Below are positions 17,685 to 26,382 of a DNA stretch of 64,000 bases, piece after piece. The notes beneath the pieces were generated by a model that saw nothing but the letters and a program-made list of their open reading frames with translations, was not told the origin of the DNA and made no database searches. The DNA comes from CAJLIR01 sp964408085 (GTDB lineage Bacteria > Bacillota_I > Bacilli_A > RF39 > UBA660). The stretch covers positions 62,001-126,000 of the forward strand of contig CAYOYB010000001.1 in NCBI GenBank assembly GCA_964408085.1, written 5' to 3'. Both the position numbers and the translations under genes were made by a program. Position 1 is the first letter of the stretch. Every line of letters starts with the position of its first letter.

Positions 17685-19308
17685 AATTTTCTAAAGCATT
17701 TAAAATAACAGGGATAACTTGTTTCTTTCTTGATACAACACCTGGTAAATAAGTACCTTGAACTAAATCATTGACATTAAAAGCTTTACTTAGTATTTCT
17801 TTAGCTGATTCATTAAAGAAAACATACGAACCATTTTCAATAACATCAGTAACAAAGAATGCTACTAAATAGTATTCTTCTTTAATTGTTATTTGCTCAA
17901 TAGCTTTAATATATTCCTCTTTGTTATTAACTATATCGTCAACACTAACTGTTGAAAATTGTCCAATTCCTAATTTTAAATTATTAAAAGGATAGTTTTT
18001 AAAATCTGTATAAATAACATCTTCAGTAGATTTACCTTCTAAAGAAGCTCCAGCTTTAATCATTTCTTTTCCATAAGTTTTATAATCAACACCTGCAATA
18101 TTAGCTAAAAATGGAACTACTTCTCTATCTAAATTAGTTGTTGTTGGTGAAGTTAGAATTAATGTATCAGATAGAATTCCAGATAACATCAAGCCTGCAA
18201 TATTTTTAGGAATCTCGACATTATTTTCCTTAAATACTAATGATAAAATAGTACAAGTACTACCAACTGGCATATTACGAAAATTAATTGGCATAGCAGT
18301 ACCAATTCCACCAAGATTATGATGGTCTATTACCTCAATTATCTCTGCTTCTTCAATGCCAACCGCGCTTTGTAAAGCTGTATTATGGTCAACTAAAATA
18401 CATTGCTTTCTTTTATGGTCAGAAACATTACTAAGTCTTAATAACCCTAAACATTTATTATGCTTATCAATAACAGGGTAATTAGTGTACTTAACTTTAT
18501 TGGCAATATCTAAACTAGCATTTAGTTCATCACTTTCATTAAAACTAATAATCTCATCAGTCATCATCATTGTTTTTAAGTAATTACACATGCTAATCAT
18601 ATTAGCTGTTTTAAAAGTATCAAATTTTGTTGAAATAACATTAATTTTATTCTTTTTAGCTAGTGAAAGACATTCATCATTTAGTTTAAAACCACCTGTT
18701 AAAATAATTAATTTCAATTTTTTATCTAATACATGTTTTAAAATATCTGCTCTATTACCAACAATCAAAACAGTATTTTCATTTATTTCAACATTATTTA
18801 TAAATGTGTCTGTGTCATATGAAGCTACTAAAACATTTCCAGATAATTCTTTATCAAAAAGACAAACTTCTTCTCCTTCTAAAACCTCAATAATATTTTC
18901 ATAAGAAGAATCTAAATATTTATCATCATTAAATATTTCTTCTTTAGCAATATTTTTCATTCCAACCATACCAACTAAACATTGATTATTATCAACGATT
19001 GGTAACATTGTAACACCTAATTCACACATTTTTAAATAACATTTATATACAGAATTATGTTCACTCATAAAATATCCTTTATGATAATTAACATCTCTAA
19101 TTTCTACCTTAACATCATTTAAATATTTAGGTTCAGCTACTTTAAAATAATCAAGGACAAATTTTGTTTCAGGATTAGTATCACTTAATATTCTAGGTTC
19201 TGTATTAAGACCTAATTTATTTTTTAAATAAGACAAAGAAATAGCTGCTGTTACACTATCAGTATCAGGTTTTCTATGTCCAAATATAAATATTTTTTCA
19301 TTTTCCAT
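17683..19308 (-). CDS. ppaC: CBS/DRTGG-domain manganese-dependent inorganic pyrophosphatase (family II)
   Basis: The 541-residue enzyme hydrolyses PPi to two phosphates. The DHH domain shows FGHRKPDTDSV (metal His and Asps), then a regulatory insert of two CBS halves (VTMLPIVDNNQCLVGMVGM and YTNYPVIDKHNKCLGLLRL) flanking a DRTGG-like domain. The second part of DHH carries VDHNT and VIDHHNLGG, and a DHHA2 domain follows, with the substrate-binding Arg-Lys in SRKKQ near the C-terminus. CBS-PPases are controlled by adenine nucleotides and, when DRTGG is present, by diadenosine polyphosphates. The gene is monocistronic on the minus strand with a GGAGGT ribosome site. Confidence 0.93.
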   Translation of the reverse strand: MENEKIFIFGHRKPDTDSVTAAISLSYLKNKLGLNTEPRILSDTNPETKFVLDYFKVAEPKYLNDVKVEIRDVNYHKGYFMSEHNSVYKCYLKMCELGVTMLPIVDNNQCLVGMVGMKNIAKEEIFNDDKYLDSSYENIIEVLEGEEVCLFDKELSGNVLVASYDTDTFINNVEINENTVLIVGNRADILKHVLDKKLKLIILTGGFKLNDECLSLAKKNKINVISTKFDTFKTANMISMCNYLKTMMMTDEIISFNESDELNASLDIANKVKYTNYPVIDKHNKCLGLLRLSNVSDHKRKQCILVDHNTALQSAVGIEEAEIIEVIDHHNLGGIGTAMPINFRNMPVGSTCTILSLVFKENNVEIPKNIAGLMLSGILSDTLILTSPTTTNLDREVVPFLANIAGVDYKTYGKEMIKAGASLEGKSTEDVIYTDFKNYPFNNLKLGIGQFSTVSVDDIVNNKEEYIKAIEQITIKEEYYLVAFFVTDVIENGSYVFFNESAKEILSKAFNVNDLVQGTYLPGVVSRKKQVIPVILNALEN

Positions 19309-19480
19309 ATATTTACCTCCATATATTTATATATGGTATTATATCATTATTTGCTTTCTATAACAACAAATATAAGCAAATATTTTTTGTTTTCTAGTTA
19401 CAGATACTTTACATTTAATTTAGAAATTAATTTGAAAAATAATAATAAGTTTTATAAAATTAAAATGAGAGGTATTGTGT

Positions 19481-20266
19481 ATGGGAAAAGTGGTAGAAAA
19501 ACATTCAAAAAAATTTTGGTTCGTATATATATTTTTTTCATGCATTTTGACAATATCTTTATATATTATCACAACTGGAGAAATAAATATTAAAATGCTT
19601 AATGAAGAAAAAAAGGAAATCGAAAATAATATAAAATTGAAATCTAATAATGTAGTTATAGATATTGAACAAATACCTAATACAAAAAATTTGCTTCAAG
19701 ATATTATAACTTATCATCAATTTCCAGATTATCCAACTGGCTGTGAAAGTATAGCACTTTATATTCTATTAAAATATTATGAGATTGATGTGACTCCAAA
19801 TGATATTATAAATGACATAAGAAAAGGGGAACTTCCTTATGTAGAAAATGATACCATATATGGAGGAAATCCAGAAATTGAATTTATTGGTGACCCAAAT
19901 AATAGTAATAGTTATGGTGTATATAATCAGCCACTAGCAGAAGTAGCCAATATGTATAAGCCAGGAATTATAAGTCAAACAAACTTTGATTTTACAGAAG
20001 TTCTAAGATTAATAGATAATAACCATCCAGTTCTAGTTTGGGTAACTATTAATCTAACAGAGCCTTATATTTCTAATAGCTGGATATATAAGCCAACTGG
20101 TGAAGTTATAAATTGGATAAGTGGTGAACACGCCATGGTTGTAATTGGTTATAATGAATATGAAGTTATTGTATCTGATCCATACACAGGTCAAATAGTA
20201 TCTTATGATATGGATCTATTTATTAATCGTTATAATTATTTAGGAGGAAGAGCTTTGTATTATTAA
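19481..20266 (+). CDS. Membrane-anchored C39-like cysteine protease family protein
   Basis: The 261-residue protein has a basic N-terminus and one TM segment (about residues 12-32), then an extracellular domain of the Peptidase_C39_2 type. The likely catalytic Cys is in DYPTGCESIAL, with His in SGEHAMVVIGY and Asp in IVSDPYTG. Such proteins are usually secreted or surface-bound papain-like proteases of unknown substrate. The start is ATG 19481, eight bases after GAGAGG (19467-19472); an in-frame TTG at 19475 is poorly placed. The gene is divergent from ppaC and convergent with the radical SAM gene, so it is monocistronic. Confidence 0.8.
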   Translation: MGKVVEKHSKKFWFVYIFFSCILTISLYIITTGEINIKMLNEEKKEIENNIKLKSNNVVIDIEQIPNTKNLLQDIITYHQFPDYPTGCESIALYILLKYYEIDVTPNDIINDIRKGELPYVENDTIYGGNPEIEFIGDPNNSNSYGVYNQPLAEVANMYKPGIISQTNFDFTEVLRLIDNNHPVLVWVTINLTEPYISNSWIYKPTGEVINWISGEHAMVVIGYNEYEVIVSDPYTGQIVSYDMDLFINRYNYLGGRALYY

Positions 20267-20405
20267 ATTACAATATTATAAATTAGGACAAGCCTCATTA
20301 AAATTACTTAGTTATCAATATAAAACAAAGCTAAGTTATAATTTATTAATATTAAAGACATTGTTTTAACAATAATTAAAGTAATAGTAGTAAGATAATA
20401 AATAT

Positions 20406-20431
20406 AAAAAACTATATTATTATAGTTTTTT
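20406..20431. terminator. Bidirectional terminator between convergent genes
   Basis: AAAAAACTATA (20406-20416) pairs with TATAGTTTTTT (20421-20431) over a 4-nt loop. T-runs exist on both strands, so it can stop both the protease gene and the radical SAM gene. Confidence 0.75.
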
Positions 20432-20444
20432 TATAAATTAATAA

Positions 20445-22157
20445 TTATTTAAGTATCTTTACTTTATGACCATCTTGTGCCCAATTTTCATAGAGTGAAC
20501 CATCAGGTGCTATTGATAAATCAAATGTTCTTTTGACTGCACTTAACCACAAATTTTCTAACTCTTCTTTTGATAAATATTGTTTAAAAGCGATTTTTGG
20601 TCTCAAAATGTTATGTCTTAACATATACATTTTATAGCCACCTGAAGAAACTATAGGATAATTATAATAGAAGCCTTGGCGTTTTAATACATCGATTGCT
20701 TCATCAAACAAATCTTTTTTTACATTTAGATTTTTATATGAACTGTCAAATGTATTAACTGATGCATCATCGTGTAAATTTGAAAATACAATATTTCTTA
20801 CACCACATAAATCAGCTGTTTGTAAATACTGGATAATTTTATCAACAGAATCAATACCACCATTAATACAAGTACATGTTAATGTTAGATTATGTAATTT
20901 GGCTAAATCATCCATACTTAAAATCTTTTTTTTATGAAGACCAAAAATATCGGCATTAATATTATCATCAAAATGATGTCTACTAATATATATAGATGAT
21001 TCTAAATTTTTATAAAACTCTAATGTGGCACTACCATTAGAAACTGTATAAATATCTTTTCCTTGATAAAGATATATATCTAATAGCTTTTGCAAATCTT
21101 TTTTATTAATGGTTGGTTCTCCACCACCAATAAAAATGCTATCAATATTGTCAATAATTTGATTTAATGTATTAATAATATTTTTAAAACTGTATTTGCA
21201 CTTTTCCATACAACCATTTCGACAAAAAAAACATTTTGCGTTACAACATCGTCCTAATTCTAAATATAAATTTGTCCTAAAAGTAAATGGTGTTCTATTA
21301 ATTCTTTTATATTTAATATCTCGCCAATTATCATAATTAATATTTGGCATTTTAGTATTTTCCACTGAATTATAGCCATGGTAACTATTATCATAATTTT
21401 CATAAAACATACTATTTAAACTATTTTTAAAAACAACATTTTCTAAATTACATTTTTTTATATCAAATTTTCTTAGAATGTTATACATTTCCTCATTAAC
21501 TTCTAGATTTTTAAAAGTAGCATTTTGTATAATTAAATCTCTAAACATAATCAATTTTTCACAATCTGATAATTGCTCAGCTATATTATCATAAATAGCT
21601 TTTAAATCTCCTACTTTATCTTTAAGAATAACTTTTTCGATTTTTTCTACTATATTATGTAAGTCATCTTCTTTGAAAACAGTGGTATTAGCAGTATCAT
21701 GCAAAAAGTTTCTTAATAGTCTCATTAAATAAAAAGAATCAATTACTATTTCATCATTATTTAAAATGGTATTTAAGTCATAATATATTTTGATATCTTT
21801 TTTTTGATATAAGTCATTTAAATATTGAATCTGATTTTTATCTAAAATAACATTATGTAAATATATATTAATTTGCTTAATAGAGTTATCTTGCTGTTGT
21901 TCATCTCTAACAAATTGTGTCCCAATAATATTAGAATCAGCTATCGCAACTTCTTTAAAATATTCATTAGAATTATCATTTAAAAATATTTTTAATCCTG
22001 TATTTTCTAAATTACAATTTTCAATATCTTCAATATTATTACTAGGAAAGTTACTTAAATCAATTCCTCTAGCATCTATATTTTCAAACTTATCATAATA
22101 TACATAATTTTCATTATTTTTTAACTGTTCAATTGAATTAATTTTAATTTGTTCCAT
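20445..22157 (-). CDS. Orphan radical SAM protein with long N-terminal extension
   Basis: The 570-residue protein has a radical SAM core starting around residue 290: the cluster motif CNAKCFFC (Cys305, Cys309, Cys312) and GGGEP at 344-348, the SAM-binding glycine motif. Two more Cys (316, 320) follow close to the cluster. The first 290 residues are unlike any domain I can name. They contain repeated phrases such as ENCNLENTGLK and KKCNLENVVFK, reminiscent of pentapeptide or leucine-rich repeats. A core motif YISRHHFDDN occurs near 370. No SPASM domain or neighbouring precursor peptide gene was seen, and the reaction is unknown. The gene is monocistronic with its own promoter and an AAGGAGA ribosome site. 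Confidence 0.8.
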   Translation of the reverse strand: MEQIKINSIEQLKNNENYVYYDKFENIDARGIDLSNFPSNNIEDIENCNLENTGLKIFLNDNSNEYFKEVAIADSNIIGTQFVRDEQQQDNSIKQINIYLHNVILDKNQIQYLNDLYQKKDIKIYYDLNTILNNDEIVIDSFYLMRLLRNFLHDTANTTVFKEDDLHNIVEKIEKVILKDKVGDLKAIYDNIAEQLSDCEKLIMFRDLIIQNATFKNLEVNEEMYNILRKFDIKKCNLENVVFKNSLNSMFYENYDNSYHGYNSVENTKMPNINYDNWRDIKYKRINRTPFTFRTNLYLELGRCCNAKCFFCRNGCMEKCKYSFKNIINTLNQIIDNIDSIFIGGGEPTINKKDLQKLLDIYLYQGKDIYTVSNGSATLEFYKNLESSIYISRHHFDDNINADIFGLHKKKILSMDDLAKLHNLTLTCTCINGGIDSVDKIIQYLQTADLCGVRNIVFSNLHDDASVNTFDSSYKNLNVKKDLFDEAIDVLKRQGFYYNYPIVSSGGYKMYMLRHNILRPKIAFKQYLSKEELENLWLSAVKRTFDLSIAPDGSLYENWAQDGHKVKILK

Positions 22158-22190
22158 AAATATCTCCTTAAAAATTAATATTTGCGTTTT

Positions 22191-22219
22191 ATTATAACAT
22201 TAAATAAATATTTATACAA
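22191..22219 (-). promoter_or_regulatory. Sigma-A promoter of the radical SAM gene
   Basis: On the minus strand, TTGTAT (plus-strand 22214-22219) and TATAAT (plus-strand 22191-22196) are 17 bp apart, upstream of the radical SAM ribosome site. Confidence 0.6.
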
Positions 22220-22326
22220 TAAATTGTTTATTCAAAATTTCAATATTAATGTTATAAAAAATTCTGTTAAAAATTGGTATAAATTAATTTAATTTAAGCA
22301 CAATAACACTAGAAAGCGAGGAATTT

Positions 22327-22860
22327 ATGAAATCGACTGGTGTTATTCGAAGAATCGATGAATTAGGAAGAATTGTTATTCCTAAAGAAATAAGAAAAAC
22401 GTTAAGAATACATGATGGTGATAGTTTAGAAATTTTTACTGATAATAATGAAAATATAATTTTATCTAAATTTTCTAGTCTAGGTAAAATAAGCGATTAT
22501 GCCATAAATTTTTCCAAAACTATTCATAAATTTTTAAAAAAAGATATTATTATAACTGATACTGATAAAATTATTGCTGTCGATGGAAATTTAAAAAAGA
22601 AATATTCTGGAAAACAAATAAGTAGTGATTTATCTTTATATTTAAAAAATAGAGAATTGACTATATTAGATGAAACAGCTAATTTAAAAATTATTCCAAA
22701 TGAGTCATTAGCTGGTTATTTCATTATTAGTCCAATCATTGTCGAAAGTGATCCAATTGGCTTATTAATAATATACTCTGAAGAAGAAAAATTAACAGAA
22801 ATAGACACTAAAATTGTAAAGTTTGTTACATCTTTCTTTACAAAATATCTTGAAGATTAA
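22327..22860 (+). CDS. spoVT: SpoVT/AbrB-family transcriptional regulator
   Basis: The 177-residue protein begins with an AbrB-type swapped-hairpin DNA-binding domain (TGVIRRIDELGRIVIPKEIRKTLRIHDGDSLEIF, residues 3-36 or so) and has a C-terminal GAF-like domain of about 125 residues. This is the size and architecture of SpoVT (178 residues). SpoVT regulates forespore genes in Bacillus, but no sporulation gene is evident in this window. In non-spore-formers similar proteins are general regulators. It is monocistronic. The promoter of the next operon overlaps its stop codon. Confidence 0.88.
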   Translation: MKSTGVIRRIDELGRIVIPKEIRKTLRIHDGDSLEIFTDNNENIILSKFSSLGKISDYAINFSKTIHKFLKKDIIITDTDKIIAVDGNLKKKYSGKQISSDLSLYLKNRELTILDETANLKIIPNESLAGYFIISPIIVESDPIGLLIIYSEEEKLTEIDTKIVKFVTSFFTKYLED

Positions 22861-22878
22861 ATAAAAAAGTGTTATAAT
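22850..22878 (+). promoter_or_regulatory. Sigma-A promoter of the T-box/dut/metG operon
   Basis: TTGAAG (22850-22855) and TATAAT (22873-22878) are separated by 17 bp. The -35 lies inside the last codons of spoVT. Transcription would start near 22885, just before the T-box stem I. Confidence 0.7.
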
Positions 22879-22884
22879 ACAAAC

Positions 22885-23105
22885 GAATTTGAAAAACATT
22901 GAAAGAAAGAAAAATAACAAGTAATTTATAGAGAGTCTGCGTTGCTGGAAAACAGATAATGAAAATTATTTCGAATGGTTCTGGAGTTTCTTAATCGATA
23001 TTTAGATTAAGACGTGTATATGCGTTAAATAATTAAGATATAGTAGATACTATAAATAAGGTGGTACCGCGGTTATTTCGCCCTTAATTATGGTATCTTT
23101 TTGTT
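22885..23105 (+). promoter_or_regulatory. T-box riboswitch leader, probable methionine specifier
   Basis: The conserved T-box sequence AAGGTGGTACCGCG is at 23058-23071, followed by the antiterminator/terminator region with CGCCCTTAATTA and a T-rich end (23098-23103). Upstream, a stem I-like region spans roughly 22930-22995 (base AGAGA with TTTCT). The specifier loop candidate GAATGG offers codon ATG at 22975-22977, fitting the downstream metG. T-boxes bind the uncharged cognate tRNA, which stabilises the antiterminator. The specifier assignment is inference; the T-box itself is certain. Confidence 0.93.
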
Positions 23106-23118
23106 TTGAGGTGGTATT

Positions 23119-23592
23119 ATGCGCTATTTTGAAAAAATAAGTTTTGAGCAATTTAAAAAAGATATCTGTGATGATAAAAAATTATATGAAGAATATAATT
23201 TACCAAAAAGACAAACTAAATATAGTGCTGGTTATGATTTTGAATCACTATTTGATTTTACTTTAAAACCAGGAGAAACTAAAAAATTGGCTACTGGCAT
23301 AAAAGTTAATATGAATAGCGATGAAATGTTAATGATTGTTATAAGAAGTAGTTTAGGATTTAAGTACAATACACGAATGTGTAATCAAATAGGAATTATC
23401 GAGAGTGATTATTATAATAATTCTGATAATGAGGGGCATATGTTTGTTAAAATCCAAAATGAAGGAAACGATAATTTAATAATTAAAAAAGGTGATCGCT
23501 TATGCCAAGGAATTTTTGTTAAATTTTTAACAGTAGATAATGAAGAAGAAATAAATAATAAACGAACTAGTGGTATTGGTTCGACGAATTAA
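23119..23592 (+). CDS. dut: dUTP diphosphatase
   Basis: dUTPase hydrolyses dUTP to dUMP and PPi, keeping uracil out of DNA and feeding dTMP synthesis. The 157-residue protein shows all five trimeric dUTPase motifs: SAGYDF (1), RSSLGFK (2), GIIESDYYNN (3), GDRLCQGIF (4) and the Gly-rich tail RTSGIGSTN (5). It has an N-terminal extension of about 35 residues before motif 1. It lies between a T-box and metG, so it is probably induced when methionyl-tRNA charging falls. That is an uncommon setting for dut. Confidence 0.9.
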   Translation: MRYFEKISFEQFKKDICDDKKLYEEYNLPKRQTKYSAGYDFESLFDFTLKPGETKKLATGIKVNMNSDEMLMIVIRSSLGFKYNTRMCNQIGIIESDYYNNSDNEGHMFVKIQNEGNDNLIIKKGDRLCQGIFVKFLTVDNEEEINNKRTSGIGSTN

Positions 23593-23606
23593 AGGAGGAA
23601 ATATTT

Positions 23607-25169
23607 ATGGAAAAAGAAAAATTTTATATAGCAACAGCTATTGCGTATACATCAGCTAAGCCACATTTAGGAAATACTTATGAAATAGTTTTAGCCGATG
23701 CGATTGCGCGTTATAAAAGATTAACAGGATATGACGTTTATTTTCAAACAGGAACAGATGAGCATGGTCAAAAAATCGAAGAAAAGGCGGCTATTGCCAA
23801 TAAAGAGCCACAAGAATTTGTTGATGAGATGTCCCTAGAAATTCGAAGAGTTTGGGATTCAATGAATACCAGTTATGATCGATTTGTTAGAACTACAAAT
23901 CCTGGACATAAAAAAGTTGTCGAAAAAGTTTTTAAAAAATTATATGAACAAGGTGATATTTATAAAGGATTTTATGAAGGGATGTATTGTACACCTTGTG
24001 AGTCATTCTTTACAGAATCACAATTAATTGATGGAAAATGTCCAGATTGTGGTAGAGACGTTCATCAAGAAAAAGAGGAAGCATATTTTTTTAAATTAAG
24101 TAATTATACTGCAAAATTAGAAAAATATTTAGATGAACATCCTGATTTTATTGAGCCTATTTCTAGAAAGAATGAAATTGTTAATAATTTTATAAAACCA
24201 GGTGTTCAAGATTTATGTGTATCACGAACAACTTTTGATTGGGGTATTCCTGTTGATTTCGATTCTAAACACGTTGTTTATGTTTGGTTAGATGCACTTT
24301 TAAATTATATTACTTTTTTAGGATATGATGTTGATTATCTAGGCGAGGAATTTAAAAAATACTGGCCATGTGATTTACACTTAATTGGTAAAGATATTTT
24401 GCGTTTTCATACAATTTATTGGCCAATTATCCTAATGGCATTAGATTTACCATTACCTAAAAAAATATTTGGTCACCCATGGCTTTTATTTGGAAATGAT
24501 AAAATGAGTAAGTCTAAAGGTAATATTGTTTATGCTGATGATTTAGCTAGTATTTTTGGTGTAGACGCTGTTAGATATTATTTATTGCATGAAATACCAT
24601 TCGCAAATGATGGAAATTATACAAATGAATTATTAATTGATTGTTATAATTCTGATTTAGCTAATGTTTTAGGAAATTTAGTTAATCGAACAATCAGTAT
24701 GACACATAAATATTTTGAAGGTGAGGTAATTGAACCAAATTGCCCTGAAGAAATTGATCAAGAGTTAATTAATTTAGTACTTAAAACTAATGAAGTCGTT
24801 GAAGAAAAAATGAATAGCTATCGTATTGCCGAAGCTATAGACGCTATTTTTGAAATATTTAGGCGCTCAAATAAATATATTGATGAAACAACACCTTGGT
24901 TACTTGCTAAAGATGAAATTAAAAAATCACGTTTAGCTACAGTTCTTTATAACCTATTAGAATCAATTCGTCATGGAGCTGTATTACTAGAGGCTTTTTT
25001 ACCTGATACAGCTAAGGAAATTTTTCATCAGTTAAATACAGAAAATAATCAATATAATTCTATTCAAGATTTTACTGGTATGGATATTGGAATTCACTTA
25101 AATAATCCTAAACCATTATTTGAAAGATTGGATAAAGAAAAAGTATTAGACAGTTTATCGACAAAATAG
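23607..25169 (+). CDS. metG: Methionyl-tRNA synthetase
   Basis: The 520-residue class I synthetase has the HIGH-like AKPHLGNTYE (about residues 17-26), a zinc knuckle region CTPCESFF...GKCPDCGR, the KMSKSKGN loop (about 299-306) and the anticodon-binding helical domain ending near 510. It lacks the C-terminal Trbp111-like tRNA-binding domain found in Bacillus MetS (about 660 residues), so it is a short form. It is expressed from the Met T-box leader together with dut, 14 bp downstream of it, with an AAAGGAGG ribosome site. Confidence 0.97.
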   Translation: MEKEKFYIATAIAYTSAKPHLGNTYEIVLADAIARYKRLTGYDVYFQTGTDEHGQKIEEKAAIANKEPQEFVDEMSLEIRRVWDSMNTSYDRFVRTTNPGHKKVVEKVFKKLYEQGDIYKGFYEGMYCTPCESFFTESQLIDGKCPDCGRDVHQEKEEAYFFKLSNYTAKLEKYLDEHPDFIEPISRKNEIVNNFIKPGVQDLCVSRTTFDWGIPVDFDSKHVVYVWLDALLNYITFLGYDVDYLGEEFKKYWPCDLHLIGKDILRFHTIYWPIILMALDLPLPKKIFGHPWLLFGNDKMSKSKGNIVYADDLASIFGVDAVRYYLLHEIPFANDGNYTNELLIDCYNSDLANVLGNLVNRTISMTHKYFEGEVIEPNCPEEIDQELINLVLKTNEVVEEKMNSYRIAEAIDAIFEIFRRSNKYIDETTPWLLAKDEIKKSRLATVLYNLLESIRHGAVLLEAFLPDTAKEIFHQLNTENNQYNSIQDFTGMDIGIHLNNPKPLFERLDKEKVLDSLSTK

Positions 25170-25294
25170 AACAAATAATTTGTGTAAAATGATGTAAATT
25201 GTCGATAACAAAATGCTAATAATGTTTGAAATATATAATGAAAATTGGTATAGTAGATATGTTGTGTAAAAAAAGAATAGAAGAGGGATTATCA

Positions 25295-25459
25295 ATGATA
25301 CAAAAAGGAAAACAACATATGGTTATTTTATTACCGTACTCTGTGCTATTTTTATTAATATTAGGGAGTGTATTGGTTGATTTTAAAATTATAGATGTAT
25401 TTTATTTAGTAACACTTACTATATTTTTAATTAGATACTTATATATAAAAAGTAATTAA
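25295..25459 (+). CDS. Small membrane protein, 54 residues
   Basis: ATG 25295 has GAGGG at 25283-25287 seven bases upstream and encodes a protein with two predicted TM helices (VILLPYSVLFLLILGSVLV and YLVTLTIFLIRYLYI). Longer in-frame starts at 25226 or 25238 have no ribosome site. No family was recognised. A good terminator follows at 25525. Its small size makes the call uncertain, but ribosome site, hydrophobic pattern and terminator agree. Confidence 0.5.
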   Translation: MIQKGKQHMVILLPYSVLFLLILGSVLVDFKIIDVFYLVTLTIFLIRYLYIKSN

Positions 25460-25524
25460 CCAATAAATATTTATATAAAAAGGTAACAAAATGATTATAA
25501 GATAATTAATCTTATTAAAAAAAT

Positions 25525-25553
25525 AAAATTCATAGATTAAACTATGAATTTTT
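25525..25553 (+). terminator. Rho-independent terminator
   Basis: AAAATTCATAG pairs perfectly with CTATGAATTTT over a 6-nt loop, followed by T residues. It lies before tatD. Confidence 0.75.
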
Positions 25554-25581
25554 GTTATACTTAAAAAAGAGGTGAACAAAT

Positions 25582-26334
25582 ATGTTAATAGATTCTCATT
25601 GTCATTTAAGTCATAAAGATTATGAAAATGTTGAACAAATTATTAGTAATATGGAAGATAATATTATGATAGTAAGTGGAGCTGATTTTGAATCAAATAT
25701 AGATGTTGTTAATTTATGTAGTAGATATCCTAATATATATGGTGTTTTAGGAATACATCCAACTGAAATAACTGATAATATAGAAGAACATCTAAAATAT
25801 ATAGAAGAACATATTAATGATAAACATATAGTTGGTATTGGTGAAATTGGACTAGATTATCATTATGATTGTGATAAAAATGTTCAAAAAAAATTTTTTA
25901 TTAGGCAAATTCGCTTAGCACTAAAATATAATAAACCAATTGTTATTCATACTAGAGACGCAATTCAAGATACTTATGATATTCTAAATACTGAAAATGC
26001 TTATCAAGTAAATGTTACTATTCATTGTTTTTCAGAAAGTCTAGAAATGGCTAAATTATTTATTAAAAAAGGCGCAAAATTAGGAGTAGGTGGAATAGTT
26101 ACTTTTAAAAATGCTAAAAAAATTCAAGAGGTAGTACAAAACATAGATTTAAAGCATATATTATTAGAGACAGATAGTCCATATTTAGCTCCTGAACCAT
26201 TAAGAGGAACTAAAAATGAGCCTAAGAATGTTTACCTAGTAGCTAAAAAAATAGCTGACATTAAAGGTATGGATATAGCTGATGTAATAGCAGTAACAAC
26301 CAACAATTCAAGGTCACAATTTGACTTACATTAG
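25582..26334 (+). CDS. tatD: TatD-family metal-dependent hydrolase
   Basis: The 250-residue TIM-barrel protein has the TatD metal motif DSHCHL at residues 4-9, GEIGLDYH (about 92-99), PIVIHTRDA (about 121-129) and LLETDSPYLAP (about 195-205). TatD proteins are 3'-5' exonucleases or deoxyribonucleases that act in DNA repair. In Bacilli the order tatD-yabE-rnmV-ksgA is conserved near the origin. Here a G5/3D protein follows, as expected, while rnmV is absent. The ribosome site is GAGGTG. Confidence 0.95.
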   Translation: MLIDSHCHLSHKDYENVEQIISNMEDNIMIVSGADFESNIDVVNLCSRYPNIYGVLGIHPTEITDNIEEHLKYIEEHINDKHIVGIGEIGLDYHYDCDKNVQKKFFIRQIRLALKYNKPIVIHTRDAIQDTYDILNTENAYQVNVTIHCFSESLEMAKLFIKKGAKLGVGGIVTFKNAKKIQEVVQNIDLKHILLETDSPYLAPEPLRGTKNEPKNVYLVAKKIADIKGMDIADVIAVTTNNSRSQFDLH

Positions 26335-26349
26335 AAGTTATGATATAAT
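26321..26349 (+). promoter_or_regulatory. Sigma-A promoter of the G5/3D gene
   Basis: TTGACT (26321-26326) and TATAAT (26344-26349) with a 17-bp spacer overlap the last codons of tatD. Confidence 0.7.
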
Positions 26350-26382
26350 TTTAATTAGCACTTGCGACAATTGAGGTGAAAT

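Noticed and set aside
19276..19593. An alternative 105-residue reading frame over the ppaC/C39-like intergenic region
   Set aside because: It overlaps the start of the C39-like gene in another phase, has no ribosome site and no plausible protein features.
20267..20444. A RiPP precursor gene for the radical SAM protein
   Set aside because: No short ORF with a ribosome site was seen in 20267-20444 or 22158-22326; the region holds terminators and promoters.
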